Shown here: positions 45,901 to 58,398 of the stretch, one piece after another | Position numbering within the stretch: position 1 is the stretch's first letter | How the letters are laid out: each line of letters starts with the position of its first letter | Source of the DNA: Oryzias latipes | Lineage: Eukaryota; Chordata; Actinopteri; Beloniformes; Adrianichthyidae | NCBI RefSeq assembly: GCF_002234675.1 | Contig: NC_019860.2 | Location: 16,670,536-16,734,535 of the forward strand | Reading direction: 5' to 3' | Length of the DNA stretch: 64,000 bases | The notes under the pieces: model-generated | The model's input: the letters and a program-made list of their open reading frames with translations, nothing else | What the model was told of the DNA's origin: nothing | Database searches by the model: none | Position numbers and translations under genes: made by a program

Positions 45901-46803
45901 ACTCACGATCGCAGACGGGTGAGGTGACAAAGACCACAAAGACAAATAATAAAGTTCATTTCTTATTATCCACATTATACTTGAGTTGACGTTTGTGTGG
46001 AAATGATTCAGATTTTTTCTTTTGGAGTGATCAGAGATGCTTTGAGAGCAGCATAGAGAATACAGTTTGGAGGTTTGCCAAAGTCCTGGAGCTGTGATGT
46101 GTTTACAAACAGGTGATTTCCTGTGGCTTTTTTTTTTTTTTTCATAGAAAAAAAAAAGGTGCATTTAATGCAAATCCGTGTTTGGTTTGAGGTCAGCCGT
46201 CTGTGATGGAAACCGTGTTGTGCGTTTTCGAACACACCTGCTTGCAGAATTGGATTGAAACCAAATAAACAAAAGAAGCTTCTTTTGTGCTGAACTTTTA
46301 AGGAAAATTTGGCATCCCAAGTTTATTTCTTTGCCCGTTAAAATCGGCACAGGTGAAAAACACACCCTGACGACATTTAAACAGGCGTTTAAAAGCGACG
46401 CAGGTCCATGGATGACTTGCGGACAGAGTGACTCACAGTGAAATGGCGGGAACGCCGCTGTGCAGAGCCGCCAAAAAGGGTTTCACTTAAAAAGTTCCTG
46501 CTGCAGAAGACGACAGGAAGGTTCCAGACGGAGCCGCAGTCCCTTGATAGTCCCGTAATCTCCCAGCGAGCCTCTTATTTCAGTTCGGGTCGGCGTCTCA
46601 AGCGTTATACGTGATTGAGTGGACACAAGAAAAGGAGGCGTCCAGATCCTCCCAGCCAAACATCAAAAGATCAATAAATTTAAATGTGAGTGTGTAAATA
46701 GATTCATATATAATATTTATAAAAAATCTGAAAAAGTACAAATAAAAACCTTCAAACACTTAAGGTGACGTGACGAAGAGTGAGACGCGAACAAAAGCAG
46801 GTC
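42654..46803. other. casq2-vangl1 convergent intergenic region
   Basis: Both 3' UTRs fall partly here. 42874-42906 is an uninterrupted run of 33 G. 42940-43720 is GC-rich unique sequence with no gene I can support. 43900-46400 is AT-rich with no clear element boundaries. A minus-strand AATAAA at about 46326-46321, 478 bases past the vangl1 stop, is a candidate vangl1 poly(A) signal. Confidence 0.5.
42874..42906 (+). repeat. 33-base G homopolymer
   Basis: Uninterrupted G run; one of several long G or C runs in the window (also 1017-1035 and 23262-23277). Its length may be affected by sequencing. Confidence 0.85.
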
Positions 46804-49800
46804 CTACACCGAGGTTTCAGACTGTAGTCGCAGGACAAACTTGTGGGATTTGGGGTCGATGTACTCCTCGGACATCTGCACGAAGGGGATCTTTTTGGCG
46901 GCGATCACCAGACTGAAGTCCACGCACTTCAGCAGGAAGACGGTTCCGTCTCGCAGGCCGCTGGTGACCGACGCTTCGCTGATTAGCGTCCACTGGCGGG
47001 CCAGCCATCGGTCCCGGCTGTACTGCAGGGTGGGTCCTGGGGTCAGGTAGCTCTCCAGGAACGCCTGTAAAGAATGAACGTGTTATTTTGCACAAGACCC
47101 CCGAAGAACCTCGTGCTATGTTCACACTGGGCTTGGAAAGGTGCGTTCAAGTGGCCGCTTCCAAGTTTTTAAGTCTGTTTTCTGCTCTACGTACAAAACG
47201 TGGCTCTACTGAGCGTGTGCTGAACGTTATATGGGAATAGAGCTGTAAAAGAAAAAGCCTGGAGCAAGATTCACCAGATTTTCACCGCTTCGACATTTCG
47301 TGCCGTGTGCCAGTATCTGGTAGCGTCCTTTGAACTAGAGTACTGCACGCTTGAAGCGCGTTCAAGAAGTCGTGTTCAGATGGCTGCTGGGGCGCACCTT
47401 GGGCGTCATGTTGTTGGTGATGCAGAAGGCCAGGTGCTGCTGGATGCTCTCCATGCTGTGGCAGTGCTGCTGCTTGGTGGTCCTCAGGTATTTCTGCAGC
47501 GCTCGGGTCATGGAGGGGAAGATGGCCTGGGCCGCCTCTCGGGGGTCCATCACGTCCCCCGGAGACTTTTTCTGCTCCTCCTCCTGCATCCGCTTGATGT
47601 GGGTGAAGGCCTCTTCCACCGCCACCACCAGCCTGAGGAAAGAAACCAGACCCTGTAGGTCAGGGGGGGTCTGTCTGGGAGAACTGGGCCATCTGGAGAA
47701 AGGAGAACCGAACTCACCGCGCTTTGCGCTTCCGGACCCGCCGCTCGTGCTCCGCCTCTTCATAGTACAGCTCGTTGTGGCTCGTGTCGCGGCGGCGGGC
47801 GGCGGCGGCGATCATAGCTCTAGATTGGGAGTGGGCGAGCCCTGCCGCCGGGTTGTTGCCGGGTCCGGGACCTGTGATGACATCAGCACCATGAAGGACC
47901 GGCTGCTGCGACAGTGTCAGCGGGTAAGATGGTGAGGGGGGAAACAAGCCCTTTGATGATGACATAAAGTGCAACGTGAGCGAACAAGCTGCCACCAAAC
48001 CCCCGCCCCCGTCCTTTCATCACCTGCAGCGTTAAAACCCCAGGAGCTGACAGGAAAGGCTGTGAAATTTCAGCACAATCCTCCCCACACGCTGTCACCC
48101 ATACTCTAAGACTTCCACCTATAACCTGTGGAAAGGCAATTCAGCAACCGCTCTAACCTCAAAATAAAGTGCAAATAGAAACACATTTAAATTGTGGGAA
48201 ATTTTATATCAATCTTTACAACACAATGAGGGGGCGGGGCCAGCCCTTTCCTCAAAAACATTGACTGTAGAAGAGATCTGGACTGAGTGAGTGTGACGTC
48301 ACCCATCTGGCTCCAATCAAATGACGTCAATTCAGTTGCCATTTTATGGTCAAACGGACGCCGCCATGTCGAAGCCATAAATCGCCAGTAACCAGTAGTC
48401 ATCCCAAGTCGGTCTGAGTTTCTATGGTAACCGGCTCTTTCTAAACAGTTTGTTGGAAGCCCACGCCTCTACCACTTAAAAGTCGGCTCCGTTGACCAGA
48501 TGGATTTATCGAGGCATCCGATTGGTCAGTTTATAACTTGAATCACTTGAAATAAAGAAGAAAAAATTAGGATTATCAAGAACGTGTAAAAAAAAAAGGC
48601 ATCAGAGCAAGAATGATTATTCTGACAAATAGAATGAATGCGTAATAGTCTATGGGATTTTAGCTCCTTTAACCAACTGGTACTTCCTGTGTGGAACGCC
48701 AGGGGGGAGGGGAGGGGTCACTCAGTTCAGTTCTCATATACAGTCAATGGTCTGGACTGGTGTGTTTTTCCATCATTAGTTGATTATTGTACGACGGAGG
48801 GACCAAACACAGCATCTTATTTTGAAGGATGAGTCTTACTTTGTAGGAGCAGCATCTTATTGACGTTTCTGACAAAGCAGACCTCAAACTCTTAATGGCA
48901 ATGAGACCATTATTATCTTATTGGCCTAAATTGGTTTGTAGAAGATAGGAAAATATGAAAAAAACTTTGCAAGTCAACAAATCTGTTTCCACAGGAAGTA
49001 CACTAAAATGTACTTCCTTTCCTCATTCTAGGCACAACTGCTTTACATAAACTGATTTCTCTTTGATAAATCCAGCGCACCTGAGGATAGAAAGAACCCA
49101 AGCAAAGCACAGAGTGGCAGAATAGCTTGCCAGGTGTCATAAAATCCCTTGAATGCATTTGGATACAGTGGAATTGCAGCGCTCTAGGCTTTTTCACGCA
49201 TCCAATCGAGCTGAGATGACAGTTCCTCACAGACAGGGACGTTGCTGGAGACCAGAGGCACCAGAGGCCGAGGGTCCCCGCGCAGCTGCTGCCGGACCAA
49301 AATGAAGGATGGAGGACCCGAGAGGAAAACGACAAAACTGCCTATTGATTTATCAGCCATCTCCGTTGCCCCCCCCCCCCACCTTTGATGTTTGACAGGA
49401 GGGGGAAGAAAAGAAGAGGAGTGTGGCGAGTTAGCACGCCGAGGTGGAACTGGAGGACACTTCAGGGACTGTGGTAATTTAATAGAGGGTTTGAGTTACA
49501 TTCTTCCAACTGTCGTGAGGATGACTTTTCATCAAACCTGAGGCATGCAAAGAGGGAAGAGGAGTGAGGAAGAGAGGGGTGGGGGTTATTAATGTGAAGT
49601 GCGCGAGGGCGGTTTGGTGAGCAGCAGTTCTACTTACTGTCCAACAGGTAAACTTTCAGCTTAGCTTTAAACATCTCTTAAAGGTTGAGTGAGGAGACAC
49701 AGAAGAGGAGCATAGTCAGGGTAAAATGCACTGCAGGGCCGACAGAAACGGATACGGTTTCTGATCCCCGACGATTTTTGCAACTTAAATTTACCCCCCT

Positions 49801-52800
49801 TCCAGGCAACCTGTAGAGACCTGAACGCAGCTCGAAGCTTCATGTAGAAGAGATGCTGATGGCGCGGCATCAGTTTGGAAAAGAAAAATGCGCAATGGAT
49901 TCTGAGACAGAGGATTAGTTTTCCAGAGTAAAATAAACAAAATGTCTTTTTTTAAATTTTGTTATAAATATACATTTTTCCAAACTAGCATTTTTAATCA
50001 AAACAGAGATGAAACTTGCATCAATACAATCATCAATATGGACATAAAGCAACCTAAAAAGTCCCTTTAGAGCAAATTGAAACGTCTGATTTACTGTAAA
50101 ATGTATTAAATCCATACTTTTCCAGTTGCTTTATAATAGATAATAAAACCATGTTCTATTTAATCTCACAGTAATCTTTACCTCTTTGGTGTTCTTGTTC
50201 ATGTAAATCCAGACTAAACAAGTATAAATTTAGCTGCATGTTTAATAAACGATAAACAAAATTTCTAGAGAAATGCCTAATCAACAGAAAGGATTGACGA
50301 GTGTCGTCAGGATAAGTGCAGTACCCACGGCTAGTCATTGGGGGGCAATGTTGCTCAAAGTTAACTACACAGGCGGCTTAAAAAACACTAAAGGCCTGTT
50401 CACACCGGGACGAATTTCGCCGGCGATTTTCGCCGACGTTTAACGCCTCGTGACTAAACAAAGGGCACCAACGAGAGTGTGCACACCGACGGGAAAAAAC
50501 GCCAGGCGTTAAAGCGTCAAAAAAAAAAAAACGCCTCGGGTTCGTTTTTTTTTTTTCGACGCGTCGCGTCGAAATCTACTCGACCAATGAGAATGGCGCT
50601 TTTGCTCACGTGTCTGGAGCTTCTGAAGTTACAGTAAAACACAACTTGGGGGCGCTCAAACACAAAACTGCCTTGCTGAGCACACATACCAGCGAAGAAG
50701 ATAGACGCCAAGTAGCGTCTACACACAGCCGCGAAGCAATAATGACGGACATTCTAAAATATCCCCGAACCAAGCACCAGTTGGAGCTACTGGTGCTTGA
50801 AATATTCATGTTTTCTTTGTTTGATTCTGACAAGCGTGTAAATACTTGATCTCTTCTTCTGAGTGAAAAGCGACTTTCAGAAGCGTAAAGTTGCGCAGCG
50901 CCACCTTGTGTACAGGAGTATTTCTGTTTTACATTAAGCGCCATCTAATGTCAGGGAATGAAATTGCATGTTCACTCCACTCATCGTCAGCGAAAATCGC
51001 CTGGGTGTGAACACAAAAAACGTGGCGAAAAACGCTGGCGAATAACGCCTGGCGAATATTCGTCCCGGTGTGTACGGGCCTTAACGCTAACAGCATTTTG
51101 GTTCAACTACTCTCCTTATAACTCAATAAATTGTAGTACCTCTAATGACCACTAGAGGCAACCTTTTTTTTTTTTGACAAAACAGAACAATTGGAAGGCA
51201 AATTTACATTGTTCCCTTGTTTAATGCAGGAGCTACCATCTAAAAGTAACCTGCGATTTTTGACAGTCTTCAAGTTGTAATCTTAAATTGCTCACAACAA
51301 TTAGGATGTAAAAACGCCTCACTATACACTGTTCAGCAAACAAACACGGTCACACTTTTCTCAAATGCTCAAAGTTCAAGATACGTCTAGTATTATAGAT
51401 CAACAACAAATGATCACCATCGAAGATTTACGCATTCTGTACAGGAGAAATGTCACAGGAAAAAAGCCCGCTAACTTCAGCTGCACAGCAAGACCGTGAA
51501 AGGACGACTGCGCTACAGCGAGGGACGCCCCGGGGCGTGGCAGGGGCGTCCAGTTTCAATGTTGAGTCAAGGTACAGACGCAATCAGAGGGAGTGGTTTG
51601 AGCGTCAAGGGGGGCATTCTAGCGACAGTGCGTTTTAGGCGGTATGGCAAAAATTCTGACGTGCAGCCATTGTTCAAATATCTGAAATTTGGCAAAGAAT
51701 TCACTTTTCGTCAACCAATCAGGAACTGAGCTTTGGCCCATGACACATTGATGATGTAATCAGCAGGTGATCCTCCAATATGTAGGAGAATATGATCATA
51801 GTGTACGATAATGAATGAATGTGATCTCTTAATATCATTCATGTCTGGTGACCCGTCCTGGGTGTACCCCCACCTTCGCCCAACATTGACCCCGTGACCC
51901 CAGAGATACAGCATGTGAAGAAAATGGATGGACGCTTGTGGAGGCTGTCTATTTTTTCTTTTTTTCTTTTTTAGTTCACTTAAATAAGAGCTCAGACTTC
52001 TTTAACATTAAAGTGAAGTATTTTTGATTATTTTAGAATCAAACCAAGATTATATTAATTTTCTTGGATGGTAAACCTTATAAAACAAAGAAATATCAAT
52101 AAAAACAAATAAAAAATGATTTTTTTATTACGGTAAATACGGAGAAATAAAGCCGTACCCGCACTTCTGTTATGAAGCCTCATTTGTCCGTGAAGCACTG
52201 AAGGCACCGCTCTAAGACCCAGAAGAGCACAACACAATAGACGGCAAAAGAACACAAAGCATTCCCACTCACCCTCAGCAGAGGCTGCTGGGAACTCACC
52301 ATCCACGTTGTAGACCTTGAGGCCGGCCAGGTGCTTGGCGGCCCGGGATTTGGAGGCAGAGAGCAGCGCCGGGTTGTGGACCGGGAAATCGCTGTAGTAG
52401 TGCTCGATGATGGCCAGAGCAGCCTGCTGAATACTGGAGAGGAAGAAAAGCTTTATTCCAAAGGGGAATCAAGACGGCTTTAGGCCAAAGCTTGAGCTGG
52501 AAAATCAGAGAAATTAGCCACAAGACTGCACCCCCCACCCTCCCCTCTCCCGTGTTTGGGGGGAAATCCCTGTAGAACGTCTAGAAGCCTACAGAAAGAG
52601 ATGTTTTTGGCTTTCTTTCAAAAGATTTCACACACAAAACAAATAAATAAATCCTAGCAATTCTTGAGGGTAGTATTAGCATGAACTTGGTGTTTGTGCT
52701 CGACAACAAAACATCTTGAAGTAAAACTGTAATTAGTAAAATACTTCTAGTAATTAGTTACTGGTTAAAAATTGTACTTTAATTACTCTACTCAAAAGTA

Positions 52801-55800
52801 ATTCACTACTCATTACTTCGCTTTTTTTCCTCTCATATACAGATTCTCAAGAGAAAAAAACAGCCCAAACAAGATCCTCTTGTCTTTCATTTAACTTTAT
52901 TTTGAAAGCCCCTTTCATTTAACTTTATTTTGAAATGAACCTGGTTGAAGACATGACCAGGCTTCATTTGAATTCAGACAACTGTGTAAAAAAAACTGTT
53001 GCGCTAATATTCATATCAAATCTGAGATGAAGAAACTCTTTTGAAAACACAGGGAACTCTTTAATGCCTTCATGTTGAGTTTTTGAAGACGTAGGTACTC
53101 CATTACAATGAGCTGCACGTTTCTCTCTCGACCTCTGCCCTTTGTGCAAAGCTCTGCGCTTCTGCGAGTCGACCAAAACTGCTCAGGAATCTAATTTGAA
53201 GCTCAACTTTGTCCTCCTTCGTCCCAAAAAATGCCACAAGAACAACATTTTTATCAGAGTGGGTTTTTTAAAGGTTGTTGCCTTCCTTTTTCTATTTCTG
53301 TTTGCCTCTCAGGTGTGCTGATAAACTTTAAAAAAAAAGGGATTTGGTTCCATAAAGCACAATAATATCTCTAATATCTGATTTGCGGATTTACCTAAAT
53401 ATGTATTTATCTTTTCATAATTTTGCTGTAAAGCAGTGCTTTCATGCCAAACTTAGAGTCATTATTCATAAGTCGATGATTCGGTTAGTAGTTCATATAA
53501 ACTGAATTAATTTTTTTTAAATAAATGTATTGGGTAATTGGAAAATCCATGCAAATCAAGCAAAAATGATATAAAATTATATATAAAAAAAGTTTTTTTT
53601 GTACCTTGAATTTTATGAATGTTTTATTTTGAAACCAAAGAATCGTTTTTTTTTTCTTAAACCCGGCCTTGCATCTTGCGGGAGGTGATCTTTAATGGAC
53701 AAACGGAGGTTGGTGCGTGTCGGCTCTTGTCCTCCACGTCCCAGCAGTATTACACCAACCGCGCAGTGAGGAGTTTTCACGTCACGCGTCATAAATCACC
53801 AGCTCTTTTATGACATGCCGCCTCTGTGTTCCTGAAATCGAGATCAGCCGAGGCGACCGCGCCTCAGTTCAGCGCCCAGCGGTCCTGCATGCCACCATGA
53901 GAACGCTGTTCTGTAGCGTTTAGCTGATGCTAACCTGTTCTAAAGGTTGGGCGGCGTTGTCATCGACTCGTTTCTTTACTGCAACATTTAGTGGGCGTGC
54001 TCCAACAAATCTTGTCATTCGTGCCCATTTAAAAAAGGAAAAAAGAAAATGGTGACATCACATCCTGTCAAGAGGACAATGCCCAGTTGGGAGAAACTTT
54101 AAATGGAAATCTTTGTATTATTCAGCTGATAGGTGAGGACTCATGGGCTCACAGTGACTGAATGTGAGGAGTTCATGTCACCCATTTAATGACATGTTTC
54201 AGAACATATTTTTGAAGGTCTGAAGTGAAAACATTTGGCTTTTTTTAATTAAAACTAGAAATGCCATAATTCTCAGTTTAATACTGAACCGTATGTTAAA
54301 CCACTGAACCGAATCGTTTCTTCCTTACTGCACAGATTTGCATATGTTTAGAAGCTTAGCATAGACCAACTGAAAGCTTTGTTTTGTTACTTGCGTATCA
54401 GCAAAGAATTTTTCAGAAGTTTTAGTTTGATATTGCACAAATTATCCCAAACCAAAGCAAAACCTTGAGTAAAAAAATCAAGGTTTGATCCGTTTCTGGG
54501 AAAATCGTTGCATCTTTAACACAAACAATAACAATCCTTTGTCCAAAACAGTATGCTCATTTAAATATGGATGAAAAGAGTTTGGTGCTCCATATCCAAG
54601 GTATACTGACCCAACCTTATGGCAGATGAGGTTAATGCCATTTCTGTCAGATGTGGCACTACTGGATCTACGTTAATTAGACGTAACATTCAACCGCAAA
54701 CTGCATTTACAACTGAATAATCTAGGTTTCACATTGGTTTAAACCCACATGGTCTGTGGTATAAGCCTACAATATTTTCATTTTTTTTTTGTAATATTGA
54801 TTTTATTAAATTTTTATCAAACATAATCACAAGCTTTACACCCAATGTGTAGATGTGAAATAAAATAGAATAAATAAAATAGAACAGAGAAAAAACAACT
54901 CAACAATAACAAGAAGAACAAAAAACAGATCAACCTCTACTAATCAGGAAATTAAAGGAAAGCCATCTTTTGACACATTTTTCAAATACAACTGCATTTT
55001 TTTATTTAATTTTATTTTATTTTAAATAGTGAAGGTTTACAGAGTATTCTTAGTTAGTCTTGGTCATCCACAGATCCATTCTCCAAATTAAGTCTCCTCA
55101 CAAAACCTTTTAGAGGACCCCACATGTCTTCGAACCGTTCCAACTTTCCTTTCCTAATACATGTCATCCTTTCTAATGGAAAAACTACGAGCATCTGTTT
55201 CCCCCAGTGGGTCAACTTGGGCCTACAGGTTCTTCTCCAAAACAATGCAATGGTTCTTTTTGCTTGTAAAAAACACATGTCAATCATAATTTGTTCGCTT
55301 TTAGTAAACTTGGGATTTGAAGGATATATACCTAGAATAAACATAACAGGATTTGTTGGAACAGTTTTTGAAACAATCATCTCCACTGCTTTTCAAACCT
55401 CCTCCCAAAACATTATTTTCATTTTAAGGAAAAATGGGTCTTATGGGTTAAAAAACAAACCTAATTTATGCAGGAACTATTTCATTATTTATAAAGATGC
55501 TAACAGGATTTAATAATGAACGTAGCATGAATAGATTCAAGAGTTCAATCGAATCCGAACCCATACCACGCCTGACCTCATGTTAGCAGAAAGGCTTTAA
55601 AGCTGCAGTGGTTCAGCAGCTGTACTTACTGCTGTGTCTGCACAGGCCGCATTTCTTTGACAGGAGGACAGCTGTTAGCTAACTCGTCTCACGGGTTAAC
55701 TGCATCTCACTGGCCTCTTTTCAGACTGTGCGCATTTGTTGCCAGTGACAACACAAAAGATGCCTTAGCGCTCGCTGTGTCATCCTTTCGTCCGCGTGGA

Positions 55801-58359
55801 ACGCCAACTCCATGACATGGGTCCAGCACACAGCGGCCTGCAGCGCGCGCTTCCCATTTACTCCCAAAGAGGATAAACAGAAGAAGCTCTGACCCGCTGA
55901 TGGAGGCTCGTTTCTGACCTCTCTGCCTCTGAACAAAGCTCACATTAAAAAAAACGGCTCATTTGCCGCCACACAAACCCACACGGGCATCCAGCCAGCA
56001 TTAAGACCTCGTTTTGTTTTACCGCGCTACCATCTGGTGACGGTCACATGGCCGTAAGCTGACAGTAATGCCATCGGAGGCCGTCACCACACAGATGTTT
56101 CAAACTCTTCTAAAAGACTAGAAATACATTACAGTCTGTGTGCTCATGCAGAATCAGTGGGAAGTTTAAAACATTTCATTTGTTTGGACTTTAAACAGAG
56201 TTCAGTTTGGACATACAGTTGCATATCTTAACACAATTAACTAAAAGGAAATGACAAATCACCAGTTTTAGGAATTCACTTAGATTTTGGCTGAAAGTGA
56301 CAATAGACTGTAAATTTCTTTCCTCATTTAGACTGTTGCACTCTAGCTAAAGGCAACAGATGTTCACTATCAGCTTTAACAAAAGTATAATTGTACATAT
56401 AAAGGGGGAAAAAAACGACGTTTCATTTGGGCATTGTTTTCAAAAAAAATATAAAACGTGTGATGTCACAAAATCCTGGCCTGTGATCAATCAAGCTTCC
56501 ACAGGGGGGGGGGGGGCAGTAATACAAGTGAGAATGTATCATGCAGAGGGAGTAACATTTTCAGATTGATCGGGATGTCGTTTATTTTAGTTTTAGTTTT
56601 GAGCAGTTAAGTTTGGTTATTTTTTTTTAGTTGCTTTTGAATGACAGTAGTTTGTTTTTGTGGCTAATGATGCTTTTAAAAGTCAGCAGTGGATGCAGTT
56701 GATTGTACCTGGAAATAAATGGATAAATATGGACTACAACAAATCTGCATCTTAATACATTAAGTGCTTCAAGTTGCCAGGAGTCTGCTGAAAAAGAAAA
56801 AATGACAACCAATTCTGTTACACCTAAACCATGGAGAACCCAAAATCAAATGCGCCTGTCTATAATTTTTTTTTGGTTTTGTATATAATATATTTTGTTC
56901 TATAAATATTTGTTTTCTCTTTTATTTAATTATTTTCTGGCCTCTAATTTTTATTTTACCTTTTAATAATTTTTTGTATCTACTTTTTTGCCTGCTGCTA
57001 ATAACTGCAACCCAAAAACACCCCCAAAAAAGGTCAAATTCACTTGAAAAGCTTTGTTCTTGGGTTCTCCATGGTTAAGCTTGGTGTAATGTAACAGCAA
57101 TTGCATCATTTATTTATGTCCAGTGTGGAGAGTAATGTAAAGATGTATTTTCATTCTGCTCTTTTAGAGCAAAAATATGAATAAATAACTTCATTGTGAT
57201 GCAACAGCTGCTTTTTATGCAAATATGCTTGCAGAGTTCACATGGGGTGATAGATGCACCTAACATTGCAGAGCGATTCCTGGCTCATGCTGGTATAAAG
57301 ATAGGCATCTTCAAGATTAGATGATATATTTGAGTGAAATAGTGAAATCAAGAATAACAAAACGTTCAACATCAAAGAACTACAACTTGTCTATATTTTC
57401 CGCAGTATGGAGCGCACCATCAATGAATGGTCTATTTTCAAATTTTAATGATTTTATTGATGTATACACTGTTTTACGACGAAATCTAAAAACAGTCATC
57501 TCCTACAGAAACAGTTAACGAAATCTAAGTTATGTTCATTTTATGTCATTTTATTTTATGCAATTTCCCGTTACTAATGCATTTTTATTTATTTATTTGA
57601 TTTGATCTATAGTCTCTTGGTGGCTGGCCATGGTCAGAACGGGACAGAGGATGGAAATTAGCCTAGACTACAATCCTGCATATTTACAGTGTTTCACTGT
57701 TTTACAGCACTCCACACTTTTCGTTGTATGCAGTGTCCCTAAAATAAATAAAGACAAATACAAATACAAATTTTAGTCATTTATAAGAAGGATAAATCAA
57801 TCAGTTATTTAATGTGTTTACACTAATTAGCAAACTTGTTTGTAACACGCTACATGTGCGAGTATTAAGAATACCTGCAAGTCCCAGCCTTGTTTGAACT
57901 CGTCAAAAAACAGACTGATACGGCTAAAACAAACGTTACCGTGACTACGCTAACTCCCAACCATGTTTGCAACTTGTAAAAAAAAAACAGACTGCCGTTT
58001 TAAAAGAGCAATGTGTACCTCTCAAACATCAGTAAACACACCCACACTCCGGATTGTGGTGCAGAATACACGGCAGATCTGAAGCACAGACCTGATCACT
58101 GTTTAACCAAGACAGGAAAATGATTTGATTTCACCAAAACTTTGAAGAGTGACCTAAAGCAGTGAATGCTTAAATAAAAGGGTTGAAACACACGAAGATC
58201 CCTGGGGCTTTTAGTTTGGCGTCCCAACAAGCGTTCTGGCCTCCAGGCGAAAGCCTTGTGATCAGACAGTGGACGTGCCAGAAAAAGAAAAATGTGAGCA
58301 GCGGAGGAGACTCAAAACAAAAAAGAAAAACCCCGGCGTCTGCTTGCTGTTGTGTAACC

Positions 58360-58398
<39 letters not shown>

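Noticed and set aside
47305-47935. Plus-strand 117- and 194-codon frames
   Set aside because: Antisense shadows of vangl1 exons on the minus strand.
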